NCBI RefSeq assembly: GCF_014648995.1
Contig: NZ_BMSE01000008.1
Coordinates: forward strand, 1 to 64,000
DNA length: 64,000 bases
Source of the DNA: Streptomyces massasporeus
Lineage (GTDB): Bacteria; Actinomycetota; Actinomycetes; Streptomycetales; Streptomycetaceae
Direction: 5' to 3'
The position numbers were made by a program, and so were the translations under genes. This document shows positions 25,343 to 34,208 of the stretch, piece after piece (positions within the stretch are counted from its first letter, which is position 1; every line of letters starts with the position of its first letter). The notes beneath the pieces are model-generated. The model ran no database searches. It was not told the DNA's origin and saw only the letters and a program-made list of their open reading frames with translations.

Positions 25343-26473
25343 TCAGCTCAGGCCCTCGATGGTGGTGCGGACCTGGGAGATGATGTCGGCGGGGATCGGG
25401 GCGTAGTCGTTCTCCGAGAGGATCTTCTGGCCGTCCTCGGAGGCGATGTAGCGCAGGAACGCCTTGGTGCCGGGCAGGGTGTCGGACTTGTTGCCCTTGT
25501 CGCAGACGATCTCGTAGGTGACGAGGACCATCGGGTAGGCGCCCTCGGCCTTGGTGCCGTAGTTCAGCTCCAGGGAGAGGTCCTTGCCCGTGCCGACGAC
25601 CTTGGCCTCGGAGATCGCCTTGGTGGCGTTCTCGACGGTGGCCTTGACCGGCTGTGCGGCGCCCGTGTCGAGGTCGACCGTCTTCAGGCCGTCCTTGGCG
25701 TACGACAGCTCGAAGTAGCCGATGGCGCCGTTGGTCTGCTTCACCTGCTGGGCGACGCCGGAGGAGCCGGAGGCGGACTGGCCGCCCTTGGCCTGCCAGG
25801 TCTTGCCGCCGTCGTAGGGCCAGTCGCTCTTGGAGGTGGCGATCAGGTACTTGGTGAAGTTGTCCGTGGTGCCGGAGTCGTCCGAGCGGTGGAAGGCCTG
25901 GATCTTGAGGTCCGGGAGCTTCGCGTCGGGGTTCAGCTTCTTGATCGCCGGGTCGTTCCAGTTGGTGATCTTGTTGTTGAAGATCTTCGCCAGGGTCGGG
26001 GCGTCCAGGACGAGGTTGTCCACGCCGCTCACGTTGTAGCCGACCGCGATCGGGCCGCCGACCATCGGCAGGTCGATGCCCTGGCCGCCGGTGCAGACCT
26101 TCTTGGAGGCGGTGACCTCGTCGGGCTTCAGCGCGGAGTCGGAGCCGGCGAAGGCGACCTGGCCCTGCGTGAACGCGGTGACACCGGCGCCGGAGCCGCC
26201 GCCCTTGTAGTTGATCTGGACGCCCTGGCAGGCGGAGGTGAACTGCTTCACCCAGGCGTCGATCGCGTTCTTCTGCGCGGACGAGCCGTCGGCCAGCAGC
26301 TGACCCTTGGCGTCGTCGCACTTGACGTTGCTCGGCGCGGCGGCGTTGGAGGAATCACCGCCGTTGCTGTTGCCGCCGGTGTCGTCGGAGCCGCACGCCG
26401 TGAGGGCCAGGGCGCCGGAGACGGCGAGAGCACCGAGAGCGAGGGCCCGCCGGTTCATGCGCTGAAGCTTCAC
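25343..26473 (-). CDS. pstS: Phosphate-binding lipoprotein PstS
   Basis: The 376-aa protein captures phosphate outside the cell for PstCAB. The signal peptide ends in the lipobox LTAC with the lipidated Cys at 27. Phosphate-site motifs are visible: ADGSSAQKNAI near the N-terminus, FAGSDSALKPDE, and the RSDDSGTTDNFTKYL loop. GTG 26473 is preferred as the start, with GGAAGGA 7 nt upstream; ATG 26458 is another option. PHO boxes lie about 140 bp upstream, so expression should rise on phosphate starvation via PhoR-PhoP. Confidence 0.96.
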   Translation of the reverse strand: MKLQRMNRRALALGALAVSGALALTACGSDDTGGNSNGGDSSNAAAPSNVKCDDAKGQLLADGSSAQKNAIDAWVKQFTSACQGVQINYKGGGSGAGVTAFTQGQVAFAGSDSALKPDEVTASKKVCTGGQGIDLPMVGGPIAVGYNVSGVDNLVLDAPTLAKIFNNKITNWNDPAIKKLNPDAKLPDLKIQAFHRSDDSGTTDNFTKYLIATSKSDWPYDGGKTWQAKGGQSASGSSGVAQQVKQTNGAIGYFELSYAKDGLKTVDLDTGAAQPVKATVENATKAISEAKVVGTGKDLSLELNYGTKAEGAYPMVLVTYEIVCDKGNKSDTLPGTKAFLRYIASEDGQKILSENDYAPIPADIISQVRTTIEGLS

Positions 26474-26609
26474 TTGAGTTCCTTCCAGGAGCCGCCGTCC
26501 TGATCGGCGGCGTGCGAAGTCTGAGTGACGCGGACGCGGTCGCACTCAGCAGGCGCGGCACGCGTCGGTAAGGCTGAAATTAGGCAGATCAGGTGAAGGC
26601 GCCGATGGC

Positions 26610-26631
26610 CGCACATGAACGAGGGGTGAAC
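26610..26631 (-). promoter_or_regulatory. PHO box of the pst operon
   Basis: On the minus strand two adjacent 11-bp direct repeats read GTTCACCCCTC (26621-26631) and GTTCATGTGCG (26610-26620). This is the Streptomyces PhoP-binding pattern (GTTCACC repeats). A TAATTT hexamer about 25 nt downstream may be the -10 box. Confidence 0.85.
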
Positions 26632-26719
26632 CCCTGCCTAAGGCCTGGTGAGGTCACGGAATGCTTACGGGGAGAGCACGTCGGCATTCCGCTTTTGCGG
26701 ACGAATGGGGACCGTCCGG

Positions 26720-27154
26720 TCAGCGGGCCGTCCGCGGGAGGTGCAGAACGGCGAGCAGCTCGTCGACCAGCGGCCGGTCGTGGGGCTGGGTGAGACGGTC
26801 GCGGGCGGCGGCGGGAGTCAGCCACAGGACCCGGTCCACCTCGTCCGTCGGGGAGAACGCGCAGGACACGGCCTCGGCCGCCCAGTAGCGGACCCGCTTC
26901 GGGCGGCCGCCCGCCGCATAGCGCAGGGTCGACAGCTCGGGCCCGGGCTCGGCCCGGCAGCCCGTCTCCTCCGTGACCTCGCGCAGTGCGCCGTCGAGTG
27001 CCGCCTCGCCGCGCTTCAGTTTCCCCTTCGGCCACGACCAGTCGTCGTATTTCGGCCGGTGCACGAGGCAGAGCTCGGGCTCGCCGGTGGTGGGGGAGTG
27101 GCGCCACAGGACGCAGCCCGCCGCCTGAACGGTGGTGTCCTTGGGGGTGCTCAC
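26720..27154 (-). CDS. Nudix hydrolase (MutT-like)
   Basis: The 144-aa enzyme has the complete Nudix box GKLKRGEAALDGALREVTEE followed by TG, at about 43-65, for hydrolysing a nucleoside diphosphate linked to another group. It is the third gene of the leftward ppk-CHAD-Nudix set, 50 bp after the CHAD gene. This context suggests a role with polyphosphate or diphosphoinositol-like compounds, but the substrate is not readable. Start GTG 27154 has AGGAGG somewhat upstream. Confidence 0.9.
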   Translation of the reverse strand: MSTPKDTTVQAAGCVLWRHSPTTGEPELCLVHRPKYDDWSWPKGKLKRGEAALDGALREVTEETGCRAEPGPELSTLRYAAGGRPKRVRYWAAEAVSCAFSPTDEVDRVLWLTPAAARDRLTQPHDRPLVDELLAVLHLPRTAR

Positions 27155-27204
27155 CGGGTTTCACCGCCTCCTGGTGCCGTGGCCGGACATGCCGGGCCGG
27201 CCGG

Positions 27205-28386
27205 TCATGACGTGCGGACGGTCTCCTTCTGCCAGCACTGCTGGAACGCGAAGCGCGCCGCCTCCACCTCGTGCCGCTGGTCGGCGTGGAGCACGCCGAG
27301 GGCGTACGCCGTGGCCGGGGCGATGCGCGGGGTGCGGGCCGCCTGGGCCGCCGCTGCCGCCGCCTCCGAGGCGTCCCGGTGCCGGTTCAGGGCCCGGCCC
27401 GCGGAGAGCAGGCGCAGGTCGACCACGGCGTTGCCCTTGGGGCCGCTGACGGCCTCGCGCGCGTAGCGGTGCAGGCGCAGCAGCAGGCGGACCTGGTGCC
27501 ACGGGGCGTCCTGCGGGTGCGGGACCGTGTCCGGGGACAGGCCGTGGACGAGGGCCGCGGCGTTGTACGGGCTTCCCGCGGTGACGAGGGGGAGGGCGGT
27601 CACGGCGTCGGTGAGCCGGCCCTGGGCGGCGGCGGCGAGAGGGCGCAGGTCGGTGCTGCCGGCCGCCCTGGTGAGCGGGACCTCGCTGGCCAGGACGGCG
27701 ACCTTGTCCGCGACGGCGTGGAAACGACTGCTGCCCAGGGCCTGCAGGGCCGTGGAGTGGGCCCGGGTGCGGGCGAGGGTCAGCTGGCGGTCCAGCAGGG
27801 CGCCCGCCTTCGCCGCTCCGACCGTGAGGTTGCCGCGTTCCGGTGCCGCGGCCGTTGCCGGCGGGTTGCGCAGCCCCGCGTCGCGGGATGCCGCTCGCTG
27901 CGGGACGGACGCGGCCGGGGCGGCACGACCGCCCGCAGCCGGGTCGGCGCGCGTGCCCGCCGGAGCGTCCGCGCGGCCGGCGGCGACGGCACCGGCCGTC
28001 TGCCCCGGCAGCGCCGTCGACCCCGACAGGCGGTGCAGTGCCGTCAACAGGCGCTCCAGACGGGTCGTGTACGCGTGCTCCATCGCCAACGTCCCCGACA
28101 CCCACGCCAGTTCGGGGCGCATCGCCTCGCACCAGTCCGAGTCGAGGAGGGACTGGAAGGTGTGCAGGCCGGCGCTGATGCGCCGGGCCGAGCGGCGCAG
28201 GGCACGGGCCGCCTCGGCGGACCCCTCCGAGCCGTTCGCCCCCGACCCCGTCTCCCGGTGCAGGCGCAGCGCTCGGAGGAACTCCGTGGCCTGGGCCCGC
28301 AGATAGCCCGCGAGGACGTCACCGGTGGGGACGGCCCCGGCGTGCCGGGATCGGGGATCCGTCGGGTCAAGGTGTTGCTGTGCCAC
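27205..28386 (-). CDS. CHAD-domain protein
   Basis: This is a 393-aa, mostly helical protein. A conserved-histidine helical CHAD domain is seen in two halves: an N-terminal part (LRLHRETGSG..ARALRRSARRISAG) and a C-terminal part (APWHQVRLLLRLHRYAREAV). An Ala/Pro-rich insert (about 110-190) separates them. CHAD domains bind polyphosphate, and here the gene overlaps the end of ppk by 20 bp, so both proteins are made together. GTG 28386 has GGAGG about 8 nt upstream, inside ppk. Confidence 0.9.
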   Translation of the reverse strand: MAQQHLDPTDPRSRHAGAVPTGDVLAGYLRAQATEFLRALRLHRETGSGANGSEGSAEAARALRRSARRISAGLHTFQSLLDSDWCEAMRPELAWVSGTLAMEHAYTTRLERLLTALHRLSGSTALPGQTAGAVAAGRADAPAGTRADPAAGGRAAPAASVPQRAASRDAGLRNPPATAAAPERGNLTVGAAKAGALLDRQLTLARTRAHSTALQALGSSRFHAVADKVAVLASEVPLTRAAGSTDLRPLAAAAQGRLTDAVTALPLVTAGSPYNAAALVHGLSPDTVPHPQDAPWHQVRLLLRLHRYAREAVSGPKGNAVVDLRLLSAGRALNRHRDASEAAAAAAQAARTPRIAPATAYALGVLHADQRHEVEAARFAFQQCWQKETVRTS

Positions 28387-30598
28387 GCCGGCGCCTCCGG
28401 GCGTCTATGAGCATCTCCTGGACGTTGCGCAGGGGCTGTCCGTCCGCGTCGGTCGCATGCCGGGTCCAGTCGCCGTCCGGGCCGAGGTGCCAGGAGGCGG
28501 TGGAGTCGGACATGCCGGTCTCCAACAGCCGGTTCAGGGCTGCCCGGTGGGCCGGGTCGGTGACCCGGACCAGGGCCTCTATCCGGCGGTCGAGGTTGCG
28601 GTGCATCATGTCGGCGCTGCCGATCCACACCTCGGGCTCGCCGCCGTTGCCGAAGCCGAACACCCGGGAGTGCTCCAGGAAGCGGCCGAGGATCGAGCGG
28701 ACCCGGATGTTCTCCGACAGGCCGGCCACGCCCGGGCGCACCGCGCAGATGCCGCGCACCCAGATGTCCACCGGCACCCCCGCCTGGGACGCGCGGTAGC
28801 AGGCGTCGATGACGGCCTCGTCGACCATCGAGTTGACCTTGATGCGGACGTGCGCGGGGCGCCCCGCACGGTGGTGCTGGACCTCCTTGGCGATCCGCGA
28901 GACCAGGCCGTCGCGCAGCGACTTGGGGGCGACCAGGAGACGGCGGTAGGTCTCCCGGCGCGAGTAGCCGGAGAGGCGGTTGAAGAGGTCCGAGAGGTCC
29001 GCGCCGACCTGGGGGTCGGCCGTGAGCAGGCCGAGGTCCTCGTAGAGGCGGGCCGTCTTCGGGTGGTAGTTGCCGGTGCCGACGTGGCTGTAGCGGCGGA
29101 GCGTCTCGCCCTCCTGGCGGACCACCAGCGACAGCTTGCAGTGGGTCTTCAGGCCCACCAGGCCGTAGACCACGTGGCAGCCGGCCTCCTCCAGCTTGCG
29201 CGCCCACTTGATGTTGGCGTGCTCGTCGAAGCGGGCCTTGATCTCGACCAGGACCAGGACCTGCTTGCCGGACTCGGCGGCCTCGATGAGCGCGTCGACT
29301 ATCGGGGAGTCGCCGGAGGTCCGGTACAGGGTCTGCTTGATCGCGAGGACGTCCGGGTCGCCCGCCGCCTGCTCCAGGAAGGCCTGGACGGAGGTGGAGA
29401 ACGAGTCGTACGGGTGGTGCAGCAGCACGTCCCGCTCGCGCAGCGCGGCGAAGATGTCCGGCGCGGACGCCGACTCGACCTCGGCGAGGTCGCGGTGGGT
29501 GCCGGCGACGAACTTGCGGTATTTCAGCTCCGGCCGGTCCAGGGACGCGATGCGGAACAGGCCCGTGAGGTCCAGCGGGCCCGGCAGCGGGTACACCTCG
29601 GCCTCGCTGATCTTCAGCTCGCGCACCAGCAGGTCCAGGACCTCGCGGTCGATGGACTCCTCGACCTCCAGGCGCACCGGCGGCCCGAAGCGGCGCCGCA
29701 TGAGCTCCTTCTCCAGGGCCTGGAGAAGGTTCTCCGCGTCGTCCTCCTCGACCTCCAGGTCTTCGTTGCGGGTGAGGCGGAAGGCGTGGTGCTCCAGGAC
29801 CTCCATGCCCGGGAAGAGCTCCTCCAGGTGGGCGGCGATGACGTCCTCGATGGGGACGTAGCGGCCCGGGGAGCTTTCCAGGAAGCGGGACAGCAGCGGC
29901 GGCACCTTCACCCGGGCGAAGTGCTTGTGGCCCGTGACCGGGTTCCGTACGACGACGGCCAGGTTCAGGGACAGGCCGGAGATGTACGGGAAGGGATGCG
30001 CCGGGTCGACCGCCAGCGGGGTCAGCACGGGGAAGATCTGGTGCCGGAACAGGGTGAACAGGCGGGCCTGCTCCTTCTCCTGCAGCTCGTTCCAGCGGAC
30101 CAGGTGGATGCCCTCCTCCGCGAGTGCGGGGGCGACGTCCTCGTGGTAGCAGGCGGCGTGCCGGGCCATGAGTTCGCGCGAGCGGGCCCAGATCATCTCC
30201 AGCACCTCGCGGGGCTGGAGGCCGGAGGCGGAGCGGGTGGCCACGCCGGTGGCGATGCGGCGCTTCAGACCGGCCACCCGGACCATGAAGAACTCGTCCA
30301 GGTTGCTGGCGAAGATCGCGAGGAAGTTGGCCCGCTCCAGCAGGGGCGTGTTCGGGTCCTCGGCGAGTTCCAGCACGCGCTCGTTGAACGCGAGCCAACT
30401 GCGCTCCCGGTCGAGGAAACGCCCCTGGGGCAGCTGGGGCCCGTCGTACGGCGACTCCTCGTAGGCGTCGAGGTCGGCGTCGATGTCCGGTTCCAGATCG
30501 GAGACCGCCGCCGCCACCGTGTGCGGGCGGTGGGCTGCGATGGAGCCCACGGAGGGCTGCGCGTGCTGGACCTGTGCCTGGGTGTTCGGCTGGCTCAT
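28367..30598 (-). CDS. ppk: Polyphosphate kinase
   Basis: This 743-aa enzyme reversibly builds polyphosphate from ATP. A Gln/Ala-rich N-terminal tail is followed by the Ppk core (from about GRFLDRERSWLAFNERV). The catalytic histidine region is visible in GLKTHCKLSLVVR and in YSHVGTGNYHPKTARLYEDL; two PLD-like halves follow. I chose ATG 30598 as it begins the Streptomyces-type MSQPN terminus; a frame open to 31354 consists of repeat sequence. It heads the ppk-CHAD-Nudix operon and lies beside the pst genes, so Pho control is plausible, though I found no clear PHO box. Confidence 0.95.
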   Translation of the reverse strand: MSQPNTQAQVQHAQPSVGSIAAHRPHTVAAAVSDLEPDIDADLDAYEESPYDGPQLPQGRFLDRERSWLAFNERVLELAEDPNTPLLERANFLAIFASNLDEFFMVRVAGLKRRIATGVATRSASGLQPREVLEMIWARSRELMARHAACYHEDVAPALAEEGIHLVRWNELQEKEQARLFTLFRHQIFPVLTPLAVDPAHPFPYISGLSLNLAVVVRNPVTGHKHFARVKVPPLLSRFLESSPGRYVPIEDVIAAHLEELFPGMEVLEHHAFRLTRNEDLEVEEDDAENLLQALEKELMRRRFGPPVRLEVEESIDREVLDLLVRELKISEAEVYPLPGPLDLTGLFRIASLDRPELKYRKFVAGTHRDLAEVESASAPDIFAALRERDVLLHHPYDSFSTSVQAFLEQAAGDPDVLAIKQTLYRTSGDSPIVDALIEAAESGKQVLVLVEIKARFDEHANIKWARKLEEAGCHVVYGLVGLKTHCKLSLVVRQEGETLRRYSHVGTGNYHPKTARLYEDLGLLTADPQVGADLSDLFNRLSGYSRRETYRRLLVAPKSLRDGLVSRIAKEVQHHRAGRPAHVRIKVNSMVDEAVIDACYRASQAGVPVDIWVRGICAVRPGVAGLSENIRVRSILGRFLEHSRVFGFGNGGEPEVWIGSADMMHRNLDRRIEALVRVTDPAHRAALNRLLETGMSDSTASWHLGPDGDWTRHATDADGQPLRNVQEMLIDARRRRRGTATP

Positions 30599-30890
30599 GG
30601 ACCCATTCTTCCGCGCCGCGAGCATCACGGGCGCGTCGGACAGCGCGGGCGGGAGCGGGGGTGTCACATGAGTGCTCCCGTTTCCCTCGGGACCCTCACG
30701 GGGCGGGGAAGGCTCTGGCACGGCGGGATTCATTGGCCGAGCTTCGCAAGCTCGTCTGAATCGATGGTTACGGAGACATGACGTGCGGGATATCGGGGAG
30801 CGGCTCGCGGGCGTCCACGGGGCCGGGTGAGGGGCCGGCGCGGTTGCCCACAGGCTGTGGACGGCGCTCGGCGACGCCGTACGCCCCGGA

Positions 30891-31010
30891 GTGTGCCCGG
30901 TGGGCGGGCTGTAGGCCCGGAGTGTGCCTGGTGGGCGGGCTGTACGCCCCCGGAGTGTGCCCGACGGGCGGGCCGTGTGCTCCGGGAGTGTCCCCAAGGG
31001 GCGGGCCGCG
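30891..31010. repeat. Degenerate 31-33-bp tandem repeat in the ppk upstream gap
   Basis: Four units beginning GTGTGCCCGGTGGGCGGGC start at 30891, 30922, 30955 and 30988. They lie in the 450-bp gap between ppk and the ABC permease (30599-31046). The same gap contains a small palindrome CGAGCTT-CGC-AAGCTCG at 30738-30754, 140 bp before ppk, and should hold the ppk promoter. The repeats are open in several frames, but nothing there looks like a gene. Confidence 0.7.
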
Positions 31011-31046
31011 CGTCCATCCCCCCGTGGAAGGACGCGCGGACCGGGT

Positions 31047-31961
31047 TCAGGGGAGGCGGCGGGCCAGGAGGAGGAAGGCGGCGGCCGTCGCGGTGCCGGC
31101 CACGGCCAGCAGGAGGCCGGTTTCCACGTACTGGAGCGGCCAGAAGTGTGACTCGGGGTGGAAGGTCGCGCGGGTGAGCGGGACGCCGCCGCGGGGCACG
31201 TCGGACCAGGCGACCTGGAAGGCCGAGCGGGGCAGTTCGAGGGCGCCGGCCTCGGTGCGCGTGACGGCCGGCCAGAGGTTCTCCCGGTAGCGCTCCATGA
31301 CGCCGTGGAGGACCAGGGAGGCGGCGAGGGACACGCCCGTGGCCGGCAGGGCACGGCGCCACACGAGTCCGGCCAGCGCGCCGAGGGCGAGACCGGCCAG
31401 GGCGTAGGCCACGGCCACCGGGCCCGTCGAGACGAACGTGTCCGGGTAGTACCAGTCGCCGACCAGGTTGGGATTGCCGTCCCCGCGCGCCCAGTCGTTC
31501 AGCAGCAGGAGTCCGCCGGTGCCGACCGTGAGCAGGGCGGCCGGGGCGGCCAGCTTCACGGCCAGCCAGCGGACCGGGGTGACCGACTGGGTCCAGGCCA
31601 GCTGGGCGGTGCCGTTCTCCAGTTCGCGCCCGATCAGGGCGCCGCCCGCCCAGGCGGCCACGGGGAACATGACCCAGGACAGGGCCGTCGCGAGTCCGAA
31701 GATGCCGTTCCGGTACGTCTCGTCGGCGGTGATCGCATCGACTGCCGCACAGGAGGGGAGCCCGGCGGTGGGGGGTGTGGAGCAGGCGCTCATCCCCGCC
31801 CGGGCCTCGTCCCCGAGGGAGTGCAGCCAGATCAGCGCGACCGCGGCGGCGGCCAGGGCCAGCAGCGACAGGACGAGGGCGGTGCGGTGCGTCCTGCCGA
31901 CGGCCCGCAGCAGGCCGCCCGGCCGGGTGTCAGGGGCGGCGGCGGTGGCGAGGGCGGTCAT
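31047..31961 (-). CDS. ABC-2 type transporter permease
   Basis: The 304-aa membrane protein has about six transmembrane helices, with a large loop between the first and second (about 50-85, containing two Cys). WAGGALIGRELENGTAQLAWTQSVTPVRWL is shared almost word for word with the upstream permease, so the two arose by duplication. It is the last gene of the GntR-ATPase-permease-permease operon and its ATG overlaps the previous stop by 4 bp. The substrate is unknown. Confidence 0.87.
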   Translation of the reverse strand: MTALATAAAPDTRPGGLLRAVGRTHRTALVLSLLALAAAAVALIWLHSLGDEARAGMSACSTPPTAGLPSCAAVDAITADETYRNGIFGLATALSWVMFPVAAWAGGALIGRELENGTAQLAWTQSVTPVRWLAVKLAAPAALLTVGTGGLLLLNDWARGDGNPNLVGDWYYPDTFVSTGPVAVAYALAGLALGALAGLVWRRALPATGVSLAASLVLHGVMERYRENLWPAVTRTEAGALELPRSAFQVAWSDVPRGGVPLTRATFHPESHFWPLQYVETGLLLAVAGTATAAAFLLLARRLP

Positions 31962-32827
31962 ACGGCGGCTCCCGTGCGGCGGCGCAGGACGAGGAACGCG
32001 GTCGCGGTCGCCAGGGCGGCGACGGCCATGACGATGCCGGTCTCGACGAGCTGGAGGGGCCAGAAGTGGGACGCGGGGTGCTTGTGCATCAGCGAGGGCG
32101 TCCCGGGCGGGGTCGGCCACAGGTGCGGGCGCAGGTCGTCGAGGACGGAGGTCAGGGAGGCCATGGCCGCGACCGCGACGCCGAGGGCGGGCAGCGCGCG
32201 GCGCAGGAGCACGCCGGACAGGACGCCGAGGGCCAGAGCGGCCAGGGCGTGGGCGGTGGCGAGCACGCCGTTGGCCTCGAAGACGCCGTCGTCGTACCAG
32301 GCGCGCCAGGCCAGGACGCGCATCAGATGGTGGTCCGACGTCCACAGCGTGCGGTGCAGCAGGGTGATCGCCAGGGTGCCCGGCACGAGCAGCAGGGCCG
32401 GGACGGCGAGCTTGGCGGCCAGCCAGCGGGCCGGCGTGACCGACTGGGTCCAGGCGAACTGGGCGGTGCCGCTCTCCAGTTCGCGGCCGATGAGGGAGCC
32501 GCCGGCCCAGGCCGCGGTGAGCGTCGGGAGGAGGAAGAGGATCCCGATGACGACCGTGACGGTCGTCTCGTACCGGAAGAAGGCGGGGCCCGGCAGGTCG
32601 CAGCCCAGGTCCGGGGCGCCCCCGTCGCATCCCATCCCCCGGTACTCGGCCCAGGCGGCGTCCGCTCCCGGCCCGAGCGCCCACAGCAGCGCCGCGGCGG
32701 CCACCGCCACCAGTCCCAGCCAGAACCACAGCGCCGTGCGGTGCAGCCGGAGCAGGGCCAGGAGCAGGCCGCGCGGCGGCGATACGGGCCGGACGGCGGC
32801 GCGTGCCCTGGTGGTCGTCGTGGTCAT
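31958..32827 (-). CDS. ABC-2 type transporter permease (paralogue)
   Basis: This 289-aa protein has the same topology as the following permease: one helix near residue 35, a loop with two Cys, and then five more helices. The block GGSLIGRELESGTAQFAWTQ matches its paralogue. The two proteins probably form the heteromeric membrane part of one exporter with the upstream ATPase. ATGA overlaps link it to both neighbours. Confidence 0.87.
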   Translation of the reverse strand: MTTTTTRARAAVRPVSPPRGLLLALLRLHRTALWFWLGLVAVAAAALLWALGPGADAAWAEYRGMGCDGGAPDLGCDLPGPAFFRYETTVTVVIGILFLLPTLTAAWAGGSLIGRELESGTAQFAWTQSVTPARWLAAKLAVPALLLVPGTLAITLLHRTLWTSDHHLMRVLAWRAWYDDGVFEANGVLATAHALAALALGVLSGVLLRRALPALGVAVAAMASLTSVLDDLRPHLWPTPPGTPSLMHKHPASHFWPLQLVETGIVMAVAALATATAFLVLRRRTGAAV

Positions 32828-33708
32828 ACGGCGGCCTCCCGCGCATCGAGCAGCAGCGGCGGGGCGTCGGGGGAGCGCAGGTGGGCCAGGACGACCTCCT
32901 CCAGGGAGGGCCGGTCGCCCTGGAGGACGTCGCCGAGGGGGCCCGCGGGACGGACCATCGCGGTCAGCTGGCGGCCGGTGGTGCGGGACTCGACCACGGT
33001 GTGCGGGTCCAGGGCGTCGCCCGCCCGGCCCGTGACCAGGGTGTGCGCGGCGAGCAGGTCGTCCAGCGGCCCGGCGAGCCGGACGCGGCCCGAGCCGAGC
33101 AGCAGCAGGTGGTCGCAGGAGCCCTCCAGCTCCGCCACGACATGCGAGGACATGACAACCGTGGTGCCGCGGTCGGCGGCGTCGGCCATCAGCGTGGCCG
33201 TCAGCTGGTGGCGGGCGAGCGGGTCGAGGTCGGCCATCGGCTCGTCCAGGAGCAGCAGTTCGGGGCGTTTGCCGAGGGCGAGGGCGAGTGCGACGCGGGT
33301 GCGCTGGCCGCCGGAGAGCGCGCGGATCTTCGTGTCCGGGTCGAGGTCGCCCTCGGCGACGATCCGCTCGGCGGCCCGGGCGTCCCAGCGGCGGGGGTTG
33401 AGGTCGCGGCCCAGCCGCAGGGTGCCGGCGACGGTGAGCTGGGGGTGCAGGGGCTTGTTCTGGGCGACGTGGGCGAGCCGCTCGCGGGCCGCGGCCGGGG
33501 TGGTGCCGAGCACGGTGATGGTGCCCTCGGTGGGGCGGAGCAGCCCGGCCGCCAGGGCGAGCAGGGTGGACTTGCCGGCGCCGTTCGGGCCGGTGAGGGC
33601 GCAGACGCTGCCCGCGGGGAGCCGGAAGGCGCAGCCGTCCAGGGCCGGCCCGCGGCGTCGCCGGAACCTCCTGCCCAGCCCCGCCGCCTCGATGGCGGTG
33701 TCCGTCAT
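32824..33708 (-). CDS. ABC transporter ATP-binding protein
   Basis: The 294-aa ATPase has Walker A GPNGAGKS (40-47), the signature LSGGQRTRVALALAL and Walker B LLLLDEPMADLDP. It drives the two coupled permeases encoded downstream. The gene overlaps the GntR gene by 4 bp. This four-gene layout is that of YtrA-regulated envelope-stress exporters. Confidence 0.92.
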   Translation of the reverse strand: MTDTAIEAAGLGRRFRRRRGPALDGCAFRLPAGSVCALTGPNGAGKSTLLALAAGLLRPTEGTITVLGTTPAAARERLAHVAQNKPLHPQLTVAGTLRLGRDLNPRRWDARAAERIVAEGDLDPDTKIRALSGGQRTRVALALALGKRPELLLLDEPMADLDPLARHQLTATLMADAADRGTTVVMSSHVVAELEGSCDHLLLLGSGRVRLAGPLDDLLAAHTLVTGRAGDALDPHTVVESRTTGRQLTAMVRPAGPLGDVLQGDRPSLEEVVLAHLRSPDAPPLLLDAREAAV

Positions 33709-34097
33709 GCGTCCCCCTTGGATTCTGCGAAGTGCGCGTCGAGTACGGAAGTGAAGAGGGCGGCCACGTCCTCGCGCTCCAGACCGGCCTCGCGCGCCCG
33801 GACCGCCCAGGCGTCCAGTTCCGCGCGGAGCGGGGAGTCGGCGGGGGCGGTGCTCAGGGACTTGCGGACGAACGTGCCCAGTCCCCGGCGGGCCTCGACC
33901 AGGCCCTCGCGCTCCAGCTCCCGGTAGGCCTTGAGGACCGTGTTCGGGTTGATGGCGGTGGCCTCCACGACCTCGCGGGCGGTGGGGAGCCTGTCGCCCG
34001 GCTCCAGCAGGCCCAGGCGCAGGGCCTGTTTGGTCTGCTGGACGATCTGGACGTAGGTGGCCACACCGCTGCGCCGGTCGATGCGGTACTCGACCAC
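33705..34097 (-). CDS. GntR-family regulator, YtrA subfamily
   Basis: The 130-aa repressor has a winged helix-turn-helix (GDRLPTAREVVEATAINPNTVLKAYRELEREGLVEARRGLGTFV) and only a short C-terminal dimerisation tail, the hallmark of YtrA members. GTG 34097 is the likely start; GTG 34109 is a close alternative. A perfect palindrome with 15-bp arms begins 8 bp upstream and must be its operator, giving autorepression of the transporter operon. Confidence 0.88.
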   Translation of the reverse strand: MVEYRIDRRSGVATYVQIVQQTKQALRLGLLEPGDRLPTAREVVEATAINPNTVLKAYRELEREGLVEARRGLGTFVRKSLSTAPADSPLRAELDAWAVRAREAGLEREDVAALFTSVLDAHFAESKGDA

Positions 34098-34104
34098 TGC
34101 TTGA

Positions 34105-34140
34105 ACCACCCTTTCACTAATTGAGTAGTGAAAGGGTGGT
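34105..34140. promoter_or_regulatory. Long perfect palindrome, GntR/YtrA operator
   Basis: ACCACCCTTTCACTA (34105-34119), six bases ATTGAG, then the exact complement TAGTGAAAGGGTGGT (34126-34140). It lies between the divergent GntR-ABC and sigma factor-ABC operons and could affect both. Confidence 0.85.
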
Positions 34141-34208
34141 GGAAGGAGGGCCGAAAAGTCAACCGTGCTTTCGTGAACCGTTCGACCCGGGCCGTCCGAT
34201 GAGGAGAC

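Noticed and set aside
30599..31354. N-terminal extension of Ppk upstream of 30598
   Set aside because: The added residues are tandem-repeat translation (GTLRGRTARPP-like) and overlap another gene; MSQPN is the normal start.
34175..34196. ECF-type autoregulated promoter (GAACC and CGTC) before the sigma gene
   Set aside because: The spacing is 14-15 bp instead of the usual 16-17 bp, so it is not supported.
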